From Hippophae tibetana (Eukaryota; Streptophyta; Magnoliopsida; Rosales; Elaeagnaceae): a stretch of 64,000 bases of DNA. Where the stretch lies: positions 21,225,501 to 21,289,500 of the forward strand of contig CM072803.1 in assembly GCA_037013495.1 (NCBI GenBank). Reading direction: 5' to 3'. Numbering within the stretch: the stretch's first letter is position 1; each line of letters starts with the position of its first letter. The position numbers were made by a program, and so were the translations under genes. The notes below the pieces were generated by a model. It did not search any database, had not been told where the DNA came from, and saw nothing but the letters and a program-made list of their open reading frames with translations. Shown here piece by piece: positions 12,445 to 24,815 of this stretch.

Positions 12445-15400
12445 ATGGGTCCTATTAGAGGATTTAAAAAGAGAAAGAAGACTGATAAGAAGCCTGATGA
12501 AAATGGTTCTGCTTCTGGGTCTTCGGAGAAGGAGGGTTCTTCAGATTGGTGGGATGAGTTCTCGAAAAGAATCAGTGGTATGTTTTATTTTATTCTATTG
12601 TTGATTTAACTAATTTATTTGTTGATTGATTTTACTATTTTTCTCTGTTCTATGCTTGTTTTGTTGAAAAAGGGAAAATACTTATAGCATGAAGTAAACC
12701 ACTTGATACACCTTACTTGTCATAAATTTAACGACACTTTTTCCTTTGTATTTTAATTAAATCTAATCAATGGTCAAAAGTTTATTCACCCAAGTGCTTT
12801 TGCTGCCTCAGTGATGCTATAAAGAATTACTCGTGAAAAAGTCATATTTTAATGGATTGGTTGGTTGTCTTCCCTGTGTTTTTTTGAAATCTGGTTGTTG
12901 GGTGAAATTTCGATTTTTGTTTATAGTAGTCGGTCAAATTAATTTTCTTATTTTCTCGTTCAAGTCATATGTTGGTATATATTGAATGCATTTTGATTTG
13001 ATATAAGAAGAATACTTTACTTGATCCTTCTCCAAAGTTAATTCTTTTGTGTCTTTTGTTCTTGTTTCATTTGACTATCCGAAGGTACAAGAGGATAAGG
13101 TTGTAGAGTTTTGATGATGACTGGTATCATAGTTTTATGCCTGTGACTTGTATAGTTATTTTATTTGTTATTCCAACTACTAGGAATTTGTACTTATCTT
13201 AGCTTGGCATCAGAATTCCGAGTAGACATGTTTTTCCCTTTTCTTCAATTTACTTTTGATAAGTCTGAAATACAATATTCTTAATGTTAGGATGAAACTT
13301 ATAAGCTATAGATCTTTAGATAGAACTCAGAGTGAACTTTTACCGATATAGATGTCCATACAGAGATATCTTCTGATCAAGCTTAGGCTTTTAAAATATA
13401 TGTATTTAGTGAATAATTGATCAAATCTTTTAGATTTGGTGTTAAAGGTTCTCCCATAGTAATAATTCGAATCAATATCGTCAAATCTCATTCTTCTGTC
13501 ATAGAGTTAGATGTGATAATAGAGTGGTACACAGTTATCATTTTTTTTTGTATTACTTAGAAGTTTTGAAATGGTTGGACCCCTGCTTTTGTTGGAACTC
13601 GGTTATGGTGGTGGTGTTGGAAAACTTTGAAATGGCATCGCCTTTAGAGTTTTTTTATTGTGATATTTGTTTTCTTCTATCAATCTCAAAGCCTTTAATT
13701 TTTCTCTTCCTTTCTCTGTGTGAACAATAAGGTAGTATGTTGTTTTTCATGAGATTTGATGAACAAAAGACGATTGTTGTATTTTTCTATTTATTTGTGA
13801 AGCATTGTTTCTAAATTATTGGTATAAGAGTTAAATCCTAATGCAGCTCTTTAATGCTGATTTACTTTTCAAGCCCAAAATTGATAATCCAAACAGAGTT
13901 TTGATTTGAAAAACAAACTATTCCATGTAAATGATGACTAGGTTAAAAACGTTTAGTAAAAATTCTTGATATTGACATTCGTAGTTGAAACTATAATACG
14001 TTTAAGATTTTAAACATGATTCGATAGCAAACCCAAACCGAAGTTTACAACACCTTCTGTGTTGTGTATTAGTGTTTGCACCCACGCACAGGTATACATA
14101 AAGAACACTGTATAGACTTTGTAATTCTTACAATATAATCAAGGAACCTTACTTAGGGTTGTTATTTAAGATTTTGGAGAAAGCACTTATCTTTTCTGTC
14201 TCAGCTTTCTGAGATAATTATATTTATGCTAAAATGTACTAGATCCATGATGTCTAGATGAAGATTTGATTGGCTCTATTTTATCAAAGGAAGAATAATA
14301 AGAAGTTATAGTACAAACACATGGAGTGTTTTAGGGACTGGAGGAATGACATACGTTCTTACATTAAATTGTTCTAAAACTTGATGGGTTCATTTCACAT
14401 GACTCCTGTAAGAATGAACTTACTCAAAACATCATTACCGCAAAGTCAGGTGTTCTGATAACTAGTATTTTGTCACTCCTCAGATATAAGTATGTGATAC
14501 ATATATGCAGTAACCCTATTGAATAAGATGAAGATTTCCTTCGCAACGATGTAGATATCTGAGAAGGAAACTCCAAATAGGGAAATGCATGGCAATAAAC
14601 GAAAGCCGAAGATTCAATGGTTCATGTTATTGAAGTTCTGAGAATGATTTCAGTTCATTGATTCAACAGTACAAGAGTTGGTATTTTGCATAATTTATCT
14701 GCTTACGATACTTTTTGACAAATTGTGACCTTTTTGGAATGGTCAAAATGCAATGAAGTAGATGGCAATTGGGTAGGTCAGTTAGGGTAAAATTTTCATT
14801 TATGAATAGAACTGGTTTTAGAAAAGGGAATTCTTTGGGAAACAAAATCTTACTTGTTTCAAATGTTCGAAAAACATCTCTCTCTGATGCATTGATGCAT
14901 AGATGAAAAATATAAATTATCTTAGCAAATATATCATTTCTTACAGTTTAACTCCTATCATGATCTTTTGCTTCATGTCTTACCACCTTTTATGCAAATT
15001 GGTTTTATGGGAATTTTTTTATCAGTCTAGGGCTGTTACGCGGATTCTTTTAACATACTTGGTGTAAAACTAGTTCTCTGATGAAATTCATTGAACTTTG
15101 AATCTGATACATATGACAGAATGTTGAATGTTGGTATTAATATCATCCCTCTATACAATCTACACTTTCATATCAATAAAGTTATCTGTAGTAAATTGTT
15201 TCTGTTTCAAAGTTGTTATTGGTTTGATCATGTCATCATGCTAGCTATATCATCTCCAAGAAATATTTTTGCATTTAGCTCCATTCAAATTTTTAATTTC
15301 TCTCCACAGATAAGTAACTTGATGAATTTTAGGCTTAAAATTTTGAATGATAACACGATGTTTGTACAAAACTGTTGACAGGTCTTCAATGTCCATCAAA

Positions 15401-16427
15401 AGGTTTTCACAAGTTTGAATCAATTTTTAAGATTTCCCGTAAAACTTTCGAGTACATATGCTCACTAGTTGAGGAAGATATGATGTCTAAGTCAGCACAT
15501 TTTGTGTTTACAAATGGTAAGCCAATGTCATTGTGTGATCAAGTAGCTGTAGCTTTAAGAAGATTGAGCTCTGGGGATTCACTAGTGACAATTGGGGATT
15601 CATTTGGGTTGAACCATTCAACTGTCTCTCAAGTCACATGGAGATTCGTGGAATCAATGGAACAAAGAGGGCTTCACCACCTACAATGGCCAGCTACAGA
15701 AGAAGAAATGACCGAAATTAAATTGAAGTTTGAGAAAATACAGGGCTTCCCTAATTGTTGTGGTGTCGTTGACGCAACCCACATCATGATGTGTTTGCCT
15801 GCTTCAGATCCTACAAGTAATGTGTGGCTCGATCACGAGAAGAATCATAGCATGGTCTTGCAAGCAATTGTTGATTCTGAGATGAGGTTCCGCGACATTG
15901 TCACCGGGTGGCCAGGTAAGATGAAGGATTGGTTGGTATTTCAGAGTTCAAATTTCTTCCAACTTTGTGATAAAGGAGAGAGATTGAATGGTCAAAAGGT
16001 CGAGCTCTCAAAAGGGACTGAAATACGAGAGTATATAATTGGAGATGTTGGCTATCCATTACTGCCCTATCTTGTAATTCCTTATGAAGGAAAAGAAGTC
16101 TTAGATTCAAAGGCAGAGTTCAACAAGCGTCATTGTGCGACTCGGGTTGTGGCGCAACGTGCATTAGCGAGATTGAAAGAAATGTGGAGGATCATTCAAG
16201 GAGTGATGTGGAGACCTGATAAACATAGATTGCCAAGGATTATATTTGTTTGTTGCTTGCTTCATAACATTGTCATTGATATGGAAGATGAGGTGCAAGA
16301 TGAGATGCCTTTATCTCATAACCATGACTCAGGTTATCATCAACAAATATGTGGATCCGTCGACATAAATGGTGTTGATTTGAGAGATAAGCTCTCTATC
16401 TACTTGTCAGGAAAGTTAACACCTTGA
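12445..16427 (+). CDS. ALP1/HDP1-like domesticated Harbinger transposase
   Basis: Nuclear protein of the ALP1-like family, derived from a PIF/Harbinger DDE nuclease. In Arabidopsis ALP1 is a PRC2 accessory subunit, and its relative HDP1 works with the histone acetyltransferase complex in anti-silencing. Coding exons 12445-12577 and 15382-16427 join in phase 1 across a 2.8-kb intron to give 392 aa, the usual length. The start MGPIRGFKKRKK is basic, followed by the conserved SDWWDEFSKRISG. The nuclease-fold core runs from FESIFKISRKTFEYICSL to RIIFVCCLLHNIVIDMED, with a helix-turn-helix-like NHSTVSQVTWRFVESME. Of the DDE triad, Asp175 (VVDATHI) and Asp227 (GWPGKMKDW) are present, but the Glu position is Gln303 (VVAQRALARLK), so cutting activity should be lost, as in ALP1. 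A 5' UTR intron is likely (from about 12284 to an AG at about 12414). No terminal repeats flank it, and the frame is intact, as expected for a host gene. Confidence 0.9.
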
Positions 16428-18800
16428 TTAATTTTTTTCTTCCATTTTTCTATTGGATTAATAAGGTATAAAGATTGTAGTTGTTAATTTGGAACTGTTT
16501 TTGTGATTCTTCTTAAACCAAATTTGATGGATTCAGTTTCTTTTATTTTAATGGAGTGCATAATAGAGTGAGACTTGAGAAGTTAGGAAGGGTTTGAAAC
16601 ACATTTTTATATGAAAAGTCATGTATTGTAATTTTATTAATAAGTGTATTCAGATTCACATAGTATCTAATAAAAAACTAATAAGTTAATTATAATTGTG
16701 ATAGATTTATGATAAATAAAGTGGACAAATGTCTCATAACAGTGAATCAAGTGCACAAATTGCCCAAAAACCCAACTCTGATCTCACAGATCTCTGTAGC
16801 CAAACGATTTATGAGATAATAATAATCCAAAGTTGATTATAATTGAAAATCCATAATAGTACAGATTGTATACGATGAATTGGTATATCAGCTTGTATAT
16901 ATTTTATTTATGTATATTCTATATATGAATAAATGTATATTATATACAATACATACATATAACAAATATAAATTTTATATACAATTAACATATTATGTTG
17001 GAGTCATTTGATCATGCTCAATTTATATATGACATTTAAAGTAAAAACTCTAATTGATAGGATAAGAATTCCATTTCCCATGTTTGAAAAGTCAAAGAAA
17101 AGGTCCCCAAGACTACTAGAATTTAGAAGCAAGTACATATAAGTGCCGAAATCAAGGCCAAAGTTCAACCCTAATACTAGAAACTACAAATTCCAAAGAA
17201 ACAATCATCAAACTCTAAGTTATTTTTCTGATCTCATTTAGCAAAAAGAAAATAAAAACTACCCTTATGTTTTTGCATTTACGAGATATCCTTTATTTGT
17301 TTTTTTTTATAAAAAAATGTAGAATAAAATAATCTGTACTCATTCTTTTGTATAATATGTTTGTGCATATACAAAAGATCTCATTTATTCTCTAAAAAAA
17401 TATACAATAAAATAATATGTAATTGTAATATAATTATATACAATTATCGTAATGTAAGTGTTTTAATGCTTCTATATCTATGGACGTCTTTATTTATACA
17501 AAGCACTCTGTCCCCTTTTTCTATGATTCAGGACCGATAAGCTTCAAATCGTGAGAAAACAGATTTCAAATATATAAAGCAAGGTTTTTCTTCCGGTCTA
17601 CTTTTTAACTTAACGAAGAAACTCAAATCTTTTGCTCTCTCCTTGACCACCACCACTACTAATACTATTAATTACAAGAGGTAATAATATTACTCTCTTT
17701 ATCTTTCTTTGCATTCAATGTCTTTGGCTTCCTCGGTATGCATTTATATCCAATCCCTTCTATTTATTTCTCTGTCAATTACATCTATTATATATATAAT
17801 TATATATATAATTATGAGTTGTAAACTACTGTAATTTTTTAAAAGGCAATCTGCTCAGCTCTAAAAATTTAATTGGTGTTTTTTGATTCAATAAGATTCT
17901 GAATATTTATTTGTTTTTGATTCTTAATAATTCAAAATTAATGTTCAAAGATTTGTTTGGTCGATTATTTTCATCAAAAGGTTTATTTAATTAATAATAT
18001 GAACTCAATATCATCGTATTAGAGCATAATTACCAAATGTCACAAAGGAAAAACAATTTTTCTATTAAATATTTTAAGTTATTTTCAATTTCATACCTTA
18101 TGTTTTTTTTACTATCAATTTGATACCTTATTTACATTTTAAATTTACTATTATTTTGATATTTTGACGAGGATTGAAAATAATTTGAAATATTTAGTAA
18201 AAAAAACGAACATAATAGGGCTCAAATTTTGATTATTTTTTTTTTAAGAAAACAAATGAAATGTTATAAATACCCATAGCATCATATGCTTTTCCATCCA
18301 CAGTCGACAATTTTTTCAAGAGAAATATCAAAATAATAGAAAATTTAAAACATTAAGGATCAAATTGATAATAAAAAATATAAGTTATAATATCAAAAGT
18401 AATTTAAAATATTTAGTAAGAAAATGAATCATTTATTCTATCATAAATATATTATAATCATAATTAACGTGATGTTTTTTTCATTATATACAATTATATT
18501 GTATTCATTTGTACTTATTTATAATATTATACACTATAATTTTAAGATTTATCATATATAGACTTAGTTGAGTTGACACTAAATTTATTAAATTTATATC
18601 TTTGAGATATAATCTCTAAATTTTTAATTAATACATGTAGATCTTATTTCATTCTTTAGTCCATATTTTAGGAATTAAATTGTCACATCTTAACAATGTT
18701 TAAGAGTTGTATCCCACAAACAAAGTTTTTGAACATGTTTTTTTTTTTTGTAAATGATGTCATTAAAGTTTAAAATGTGTAAATTAAAGTATATCATTTA
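16428..18800. other. AT-rich intergenic DNA with an orphan promoter-like patch
   Basis: No gene was supported. At 17560-17730 there is a TATATAAAG box (near 17570), a C-rich leader-like patch with CCACCACCAC, a possible splice donor (AGAG/GTAATA near 17680), and an ATG starting a six-codon frame (MSLASS) ending at GTATGC. No matching downstream exon was found. The remainder is A/T runs. Confidence 0.35.
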
Positions 18801-18805
18801 AACCA

Positions 18806-18939
18806 ATATATATATATATATATGCAGAGACAACAGGAATACTTCTTTATATATATATATATATAGAGAGAGAGACAGAGAGAGACAACGGGAATATTTC
18901 TTTATATATATACAGCGAGAGAGACAGGAATACTTCTTT
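18806..18939. repeat. Three-unit minisatellite (TA tract + GAGAGACA + GGAATACTTCTTT)
   Basis: Three imperfect units of about 36-55 bases each consist of a TA tract, a GAGAGACA-type purine tract and GGAATACTTCTTT (or GGAATATTTCTTT). They begin at about 18806, 18849 and 18904. Units differ mainly in TA and GA tract length, as expected from slippage. Confidence 0.75.
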
Positions 18940-21500
18940 CTTTAGTACTGCGCATCACTGGTAAAACAATCTCTACATATTTTAGGAAAGAAATAAAAAA
19001 TAAACAATCTCTACATAAATTATTGATTTTTTTTCCGAACTTTTTACCCCAAAAGAATAAGAACGAAGAAAACAATTGTTAATTGCAATTACCAATTTTA
19101 ATTTAAGTTAAAAACTCTAGAATATAACATTAAGTTATATTAATATTTACAATCTAATTTAAATTAAATTTATTTCATAATATATTTTAATCACTATTTA
19201 TTTTATTATTTATTTTATCAATTTTTATTTACAGATAATTGACACGTATTTGCGTGAAATTTTAATAATGTGAGAGATTATAATGTCTTGATCTTAGATT
19301 TAATTTGTGAGAGATATTTTAATAATGTCTTGATTTTAGATTTAATAAATGTTATATTAATTTTTATTAACATTAATTAGTACTATTTTTTATGATCCCG
19401 TGAGATAAAAAAACTCGTGAGAACATCGGACCACTAATAGATAAATAGTGATATTTGACCGTTTAATATTTAAATCAGTAACGAGATTTATAAAATGTAA
19501 AACAAATTATGGTCATACTCTTTAATAAAAATAAGAAAGATAATATTTATGGTTATTTGTTTTTAAGTATTGTACGAGACATGAGGTCTTGTGAATGTGT
19601 ACAATATTATATATATTTAAAGATTATAAGTAACCTATATATTTCTTATCATATATAAAGATTGTTATAATATATTGATTAGTTATTTATAATTATCTAT
19701 TTTAGATGAGAATAATTATTAATTATTTATCTTTTTGTATAGATTATCTAACATATATATATTTATCACTTGATACTCTATTAATCAAGATAATTCATTA
19801 TTTATCATGTAATATGTATTAAATTCCACCCAATAACAAATAACTAGTGCTTTTGTATTTCTTATTGTTACTTTAAGTATTTTGGTCCTTTTGATTTAAA
19901 AGAATAGTTTATTCTCATCAAAATTGAAAAATTAGTCGACTTAATCAAACATTTTTATTGAGTAAATAGATTTTTTTATTATTGAATTTTGGGTTTGTTA
20001 TAATAATATTATCAAATTTTGATTCGTTATTTTTATACTATTAAAATTTATAATTATTACAAGTATATCATCATTTTTTTTGTTAATTTCATACTATTAA
20101 ATTTTACAAAATATTATAAAAATTTCATCGATGTCGAATAATTAATGGTAAGTTACATATATATTAATAATATTTGTGTTATATTTATAAAGTTTAATAG
20201 TATAAAAAAATTGATAATATTTGTATGGTTATTTATAAAGTTTAATGATATCAAATTAACAAATCAAACTTCAATGTTATTTTTATAATAATCACAAAAT
20301 TTAATAGTAAAAAAAAATCTATTTAGTCTTTTATATTTCACGAGAGATATTTCATGAGAGATGGTGTGTTTATTAATAGATAATTAGAGTGAATCACAAT
20401 GAAAATGAACATTAATTAGAATAGAGAAGAAATAAAGTGTAATATATATATTTTTATTTTGTGTTTAATAAAAAATGTTAATTTATTTAAATATGTTTTT
20501 AAAAATAATAATGAAAATTTAAAATAAAAAATAATTTTGTAATTATATCTTGTAAATATGAAGAAATGGATCAATTTATTATGAAAATATTAGTTAAAGT
20601 TATTTTTTGAATAACAATTTTATTAAAAGTTATTATATCTTGGTGCGTTTTGAAATTATAATTTGAAATGAAAAATAATATATTATGATAAAATCATTAA
20701 GTTAACAACAATTAATTTAAGACTCTCTGTTTTATTAAGAATCAATTATTTTTTATGTGTAACTATTTAAATTGTTAGTTATAATTATTTGTAATAATTA
20801 CAAATTTATCAATAAAAGTGTATATATTTTTATTGTTATAAAATAAAAAATTAATTGGAATAATATTATAACTATTTTTATTTGTTTGTTTTTAAGGGTC
20901 GTTCTTAATAGGAGTCGTTTAGTTCACTTCATTTATCTTATTTTCAATCAGACAATATTTAGGGTAGAAATCGAACTAGATAATTCTATAAGAAAATGAA
21001 ATAGTTTAGTAATTTCTGCAAAATAACATAATTCACTGACTATTCTTGGACCCATATATTAAAAATATCTTAGAATTTATGAATTTTGTTATTTTCTAGA
21101 AATTACTATCTTTCACTGAATATTCTCGTACCCAATTCGTGCCATGAAAAAAAAAACAACTTTCTTATTTTTATATTAGTTTTTGGAGGAAGGATGTTAG
21201 AACGTATAAGTTAAATTAACATTCAATTTTTATTTTGATGGTTGATTAAAAAAATGTGTTAAATTTTATTATATATTTATGATATGATTGAATTTATAAG
21301 ATTATTTTTAATTATTTAAATTTTATGTATAATTTTATATAAATGGATAACAATCTTAATAACTTTAATAAAATTGTTATTCAAAAAATATTTTTACAAA
21401 TTTATGAAAATATATTTTCCTGAGGTGACTATCAATAACAAAACATCTAATTTTGTTATGTTTAATAAGTGCATTGGTACCAATGTACCACCACTAGCAC
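18940..21500. other. AT-rich intergenic DNA
   Basis: A short duplicated phrase (ATAATGTCTTGAT followed by TTAGATTTAAT) occurs at about 19280 and 19325. Otherwise there are A/T runs with no frame above about 60 codons, no RNA gene and no recognisable element. Confidence 0.5.
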
Positions 21501-21759
21501 CAATACAACAGCTCCACCTTTACCACCCGACGTAACAATACCTACTACATTTATCTTACGTTTAGGACGTTGAATTCGGTGTTAACACTTTGTAATAGTA
21601 ATATTTTATTATTTTTTAATATATAATAAATTCTTAAATAAATTATACTTTTAATTTTAATATAATATGATTTTTAGTATTGTATGCTATAAATTTATTG
21701 TAATTTATATTAATTTTTAATATTATAATTAATAATTATATTTTTATTTTTATTTATAG

Positions 21760-21962
21760 ACATATCCTATAATCTCGGTTATTGAAAAATCGAGGCCATA
21801 AAGATCATAGGGTATGTTTATGGTCTCGACCTTTCAATAAACGAGATCATAGATAACAGTGTATAATCTCTCTCACTTATATCTCAGTTTTTATAACCGT
21901 GATTATAGACTTACGATTACGCTTAAAAATCGAGATCATATATATGTATTATAATAGTAGTG
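21760..21962. mobile_element. CACTA (En/Spm-type) transposon terminus with subterminal hairpin
   Basis: The segment ends at 21962 in AATAGTAGTG, which on the minus strand reads CACTACTATT, a CACTA-type terminal repeat. Just inside it the same word (ATCTCG followed by TTATTGAAA and a GAGNCCATA) occurs at 21776-21806 and inverted at 21812-21846, giving an imperfect stem of about 33 bp, and a further related copy sits at 21886-21940. Clustered subterminal repeats of this kind are typical of plant CACTA elements. The opposite end was not found with confidence, so this is a truncated or non-autonomous copy. Nothing is coded. Confidence 0.55.
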
Positions 21963-24620
21963 GTTTTCACAAAGATCGATGATCCCAGATTTCCTTTTAT
22001 AAGATTAGGAGCTTTCATTCAATATTTGTTCAAAAAATGATAAAAAAGATGATGAATAATAACTTTAATTTTTTTTTAATGGTGCAATGAATGAAAAACT
22101 AATAAGATGTTATAAATGAAATATTTTTATAGTTCAATTGAAGAAATGAAATGAAATTTAGTTTTGTAATACAAAGGATATAGATACAATAATTTAGTCA
22201 TATGTTTATAGATTTATCCAACATTATATATCAAATGTTTATATAAAGGTTGGTTATTGTTAACGATGTCAAATATTTTTATCGTGTCAAGTTATTTTGG
22301 ATTCGTGTCTTATTATATTAGGTTATCATATTATCAACTCAAAAAATAATAAAAATCTGTTATTTTAACTACATATGACTTAATAAATTCATTTGTATCG
22401 ATTTGTATTCATATCAGATTTAATGAATAAAATAATATGAAAATATTAATTTAATATGTTATTATGAAGTTAGTGTAAAGTGTAATATATGATCCATTTA
22501 ACAAATAAGTTATTATATATCGTAGTATATTGTGTCGAATTATTTTATATTTGAATCAATCTCGTATCTTATTATTAAATTGTGTCAAAAATTAACACTC
22601 TTATTTATATTCTAGATATAAATTCATAATTTGGTTTTGGGTTTATTTGCCATTTTCTTGTGGATGTATGTTATCTATTAAATATGTTCCAAAAAAATTA
22701 AGAAAATTAATATTTTTTAGAATAATAAATATTACTGTTAAAGTAAATTATTTAATTTTGGAAATATTTATTTTTAAAAGTAAAAATTTACTCTGTTAAT
22801 AATAATTATTATAAGTTAAAGTGCAATACAAAAATAGAAAGATTAAAATGAATTTTTTGTTTCTCATTTAGATTTAAAATAAAATAAAAAGTGACTACCC
22901 TATCGATTCCTTTCGGACATGATATATTCGAGACAGGTGTGATATTGGTACCTTTAATTATTGATTAGTTCAAATAAAATACATATATATATTTTTCATT
23001 AAATAAAGAATACATATACTTAGAATTATATTAATTATTTGTTAATAATTATAATTATTAAATTAAATATTGTAGAGAAAAAAATCAATATTATTCTACT
23101 ATTTATAGAATGCCCAATCTAAATTACTGGTTTATTCTACGATGCAAATACATGGATACCAGTAATTATTTGTTGGTAAAGGAATAAGTAACGCTTTTAA
23201 CCAATTATGCTGGTAGTACTTTTGAATTTGTGTGACAAAATCAATGCAATAAAAAAACATATGATTCATCTTATTTCAAAATAATAGATCATTTATTTGT
23301 AAATAAATATTAATTATATATGAATTTATATTATTTATAATATACATAAAATTCCTACTAAACTTACATCTACGTTCTATCTTTATCCAAAATTAAACTA
23401 TAGGATCTGTGGGATATTTATGAGTTATATATAATTTAATAATACAATATAAATTAGTAGGGTTCAGTCCCTTTTTTTTTCTCCTTCTTTTCATTAGGTT
23501 CAAAAACTTCACATTAAATTATCCTACGTGCCTTATGATAAGGCAAAATAATTTTAGAAACAATGAAGTTATTGATTTTTAAGAAAACTTTATTACTTAT
23601 TATATTATAATTAATATGGGTACGAACATATGTAAAAAAAGTATATATTTTATGGGAGTAGATCTGCTAATAATTTTTTCTTTAATCTTTATTAACCAAT
23701 GATTTTTTAAATTTTTATTTGTAATAAAAAAATTATTTAATAATATAAAATATGGAGCATTAATTATATTTTGATTAAATTTAAAGTTAATTATATATTA
23801 ACAGGGGGAAAATTAAAAGAATATCCACTCACATATTTCACATAAAAATGTTATTTATCATTATTTAATTGAGTATTGATTATGTCACTAAGTATTTGAC
23901 AAATTATGATTAAATACATATTAATATAACTGAGTTATATTTATTGTTTATATATATATATATATATATATATATTTTACTAGTAATTTTATATGATATT
24001 TTTCGCCATTAAAATCATTTATGTTGATAGATTTATAATTCTTAATTATATTTTATTAAAATTTAAAGATGTATTATTTTTTTATCACTAATATTAAATA
24101 ATATAAGGAAATTTTAAAGTATTTTTCATATTTGACCGGTTTGGATGAGGATATTACCACACCTCTTTTTATTGTTTTCCATAACATATTGAATGTTAAC
24201 TTTAAAAATGGACAAAAATATCTTTGAAAGTTATGTAGAAATAATTAAATGTATAAATTGAGATAAAATGTTAATAAAATTTATATACAATCCATTAATT
24301 TTTAAAATCTATTTTTCTCTCAATTAATTTTTAATTAGATAAAATGAAAATAAAACAATATTAATTAAGATATCTCATTCATCTCTAATGTGTCTAAATG
24401 AAACAAATAAGAAAACAATAATAATAAAAAATATAATACATTAATAAGAAAAATAATACAATATATTTTAAAGTTAGACCTATTATGACTACAATTTAAA
24501 TAAGATAAAATATTAATTAAATAAAATAAAATAATATTATATAATAAATTAATTAAAGATATTAAATAATGTATAATATGAAATAAGATGACAATTAAAT
24601 TATCTTCGTTGTGTAACACC
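21963..24620. other. AT-rich intergenic DNA
   Basis: A/T runs and a (TA)n tract at about 23949-23976. The minus-strand frame at 24365-24625 is low-complexity (Ile/Leu/Tyr/Asn) and is not supported as a gene. No RNA gene or element boundary was recognised. Confidence 0.55.
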
Positions 24621-24694
24621 GACACATCTTAACCATGCTCATTGCACTTATAAATACGTGCTTATATACTTATTTAGATAATACACGATACACT

Positions 24695-24815
24695 TATTGG
24701 GCCGAACTCTTGAGCAAAAAATATATATTGGGCTACAAGTTGGTCAACCCATTGGATATGTTTTATTAGCCCACTGGGAAAATGTTGGGCTACGAACTGG
24801 ACCTAGAAAATAACA
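24695..24815. promoter_or_regulatory. Cluster of TGGGC (site II-like) motifs without an adjacent gene
   Basis: Within ~110 bases there are TTGGGCC, TTGGGCTAC, AGCCCACTGGG and TTGGGCTAC again, i.e. several TGGGCY words in both orientations. Clusters of such site II elements mark promoters of plant housekeeping and ribosomal-protein genes bound by TCP factors. The patch is GC-richer than its surroundings, but no supported exon lies on either side, so it may be a promoter left from a lost gene or part of an element. Confidence 0.3.

Noticed and set aside
20925-21962. Complete ~1-kb CACTA element
   Set aside because: The proposed left end (CACTTCATTT) matches only a few bases and lacks the subterminal repeats, so only the right end is reported as a feature.
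24365-24625. 86-codon minus-strand open frame
   Set aside because: Composition is almost entirely Ile, Leu, Asn, Tyr and Phe, as expected from translated A/T-rich DNA.
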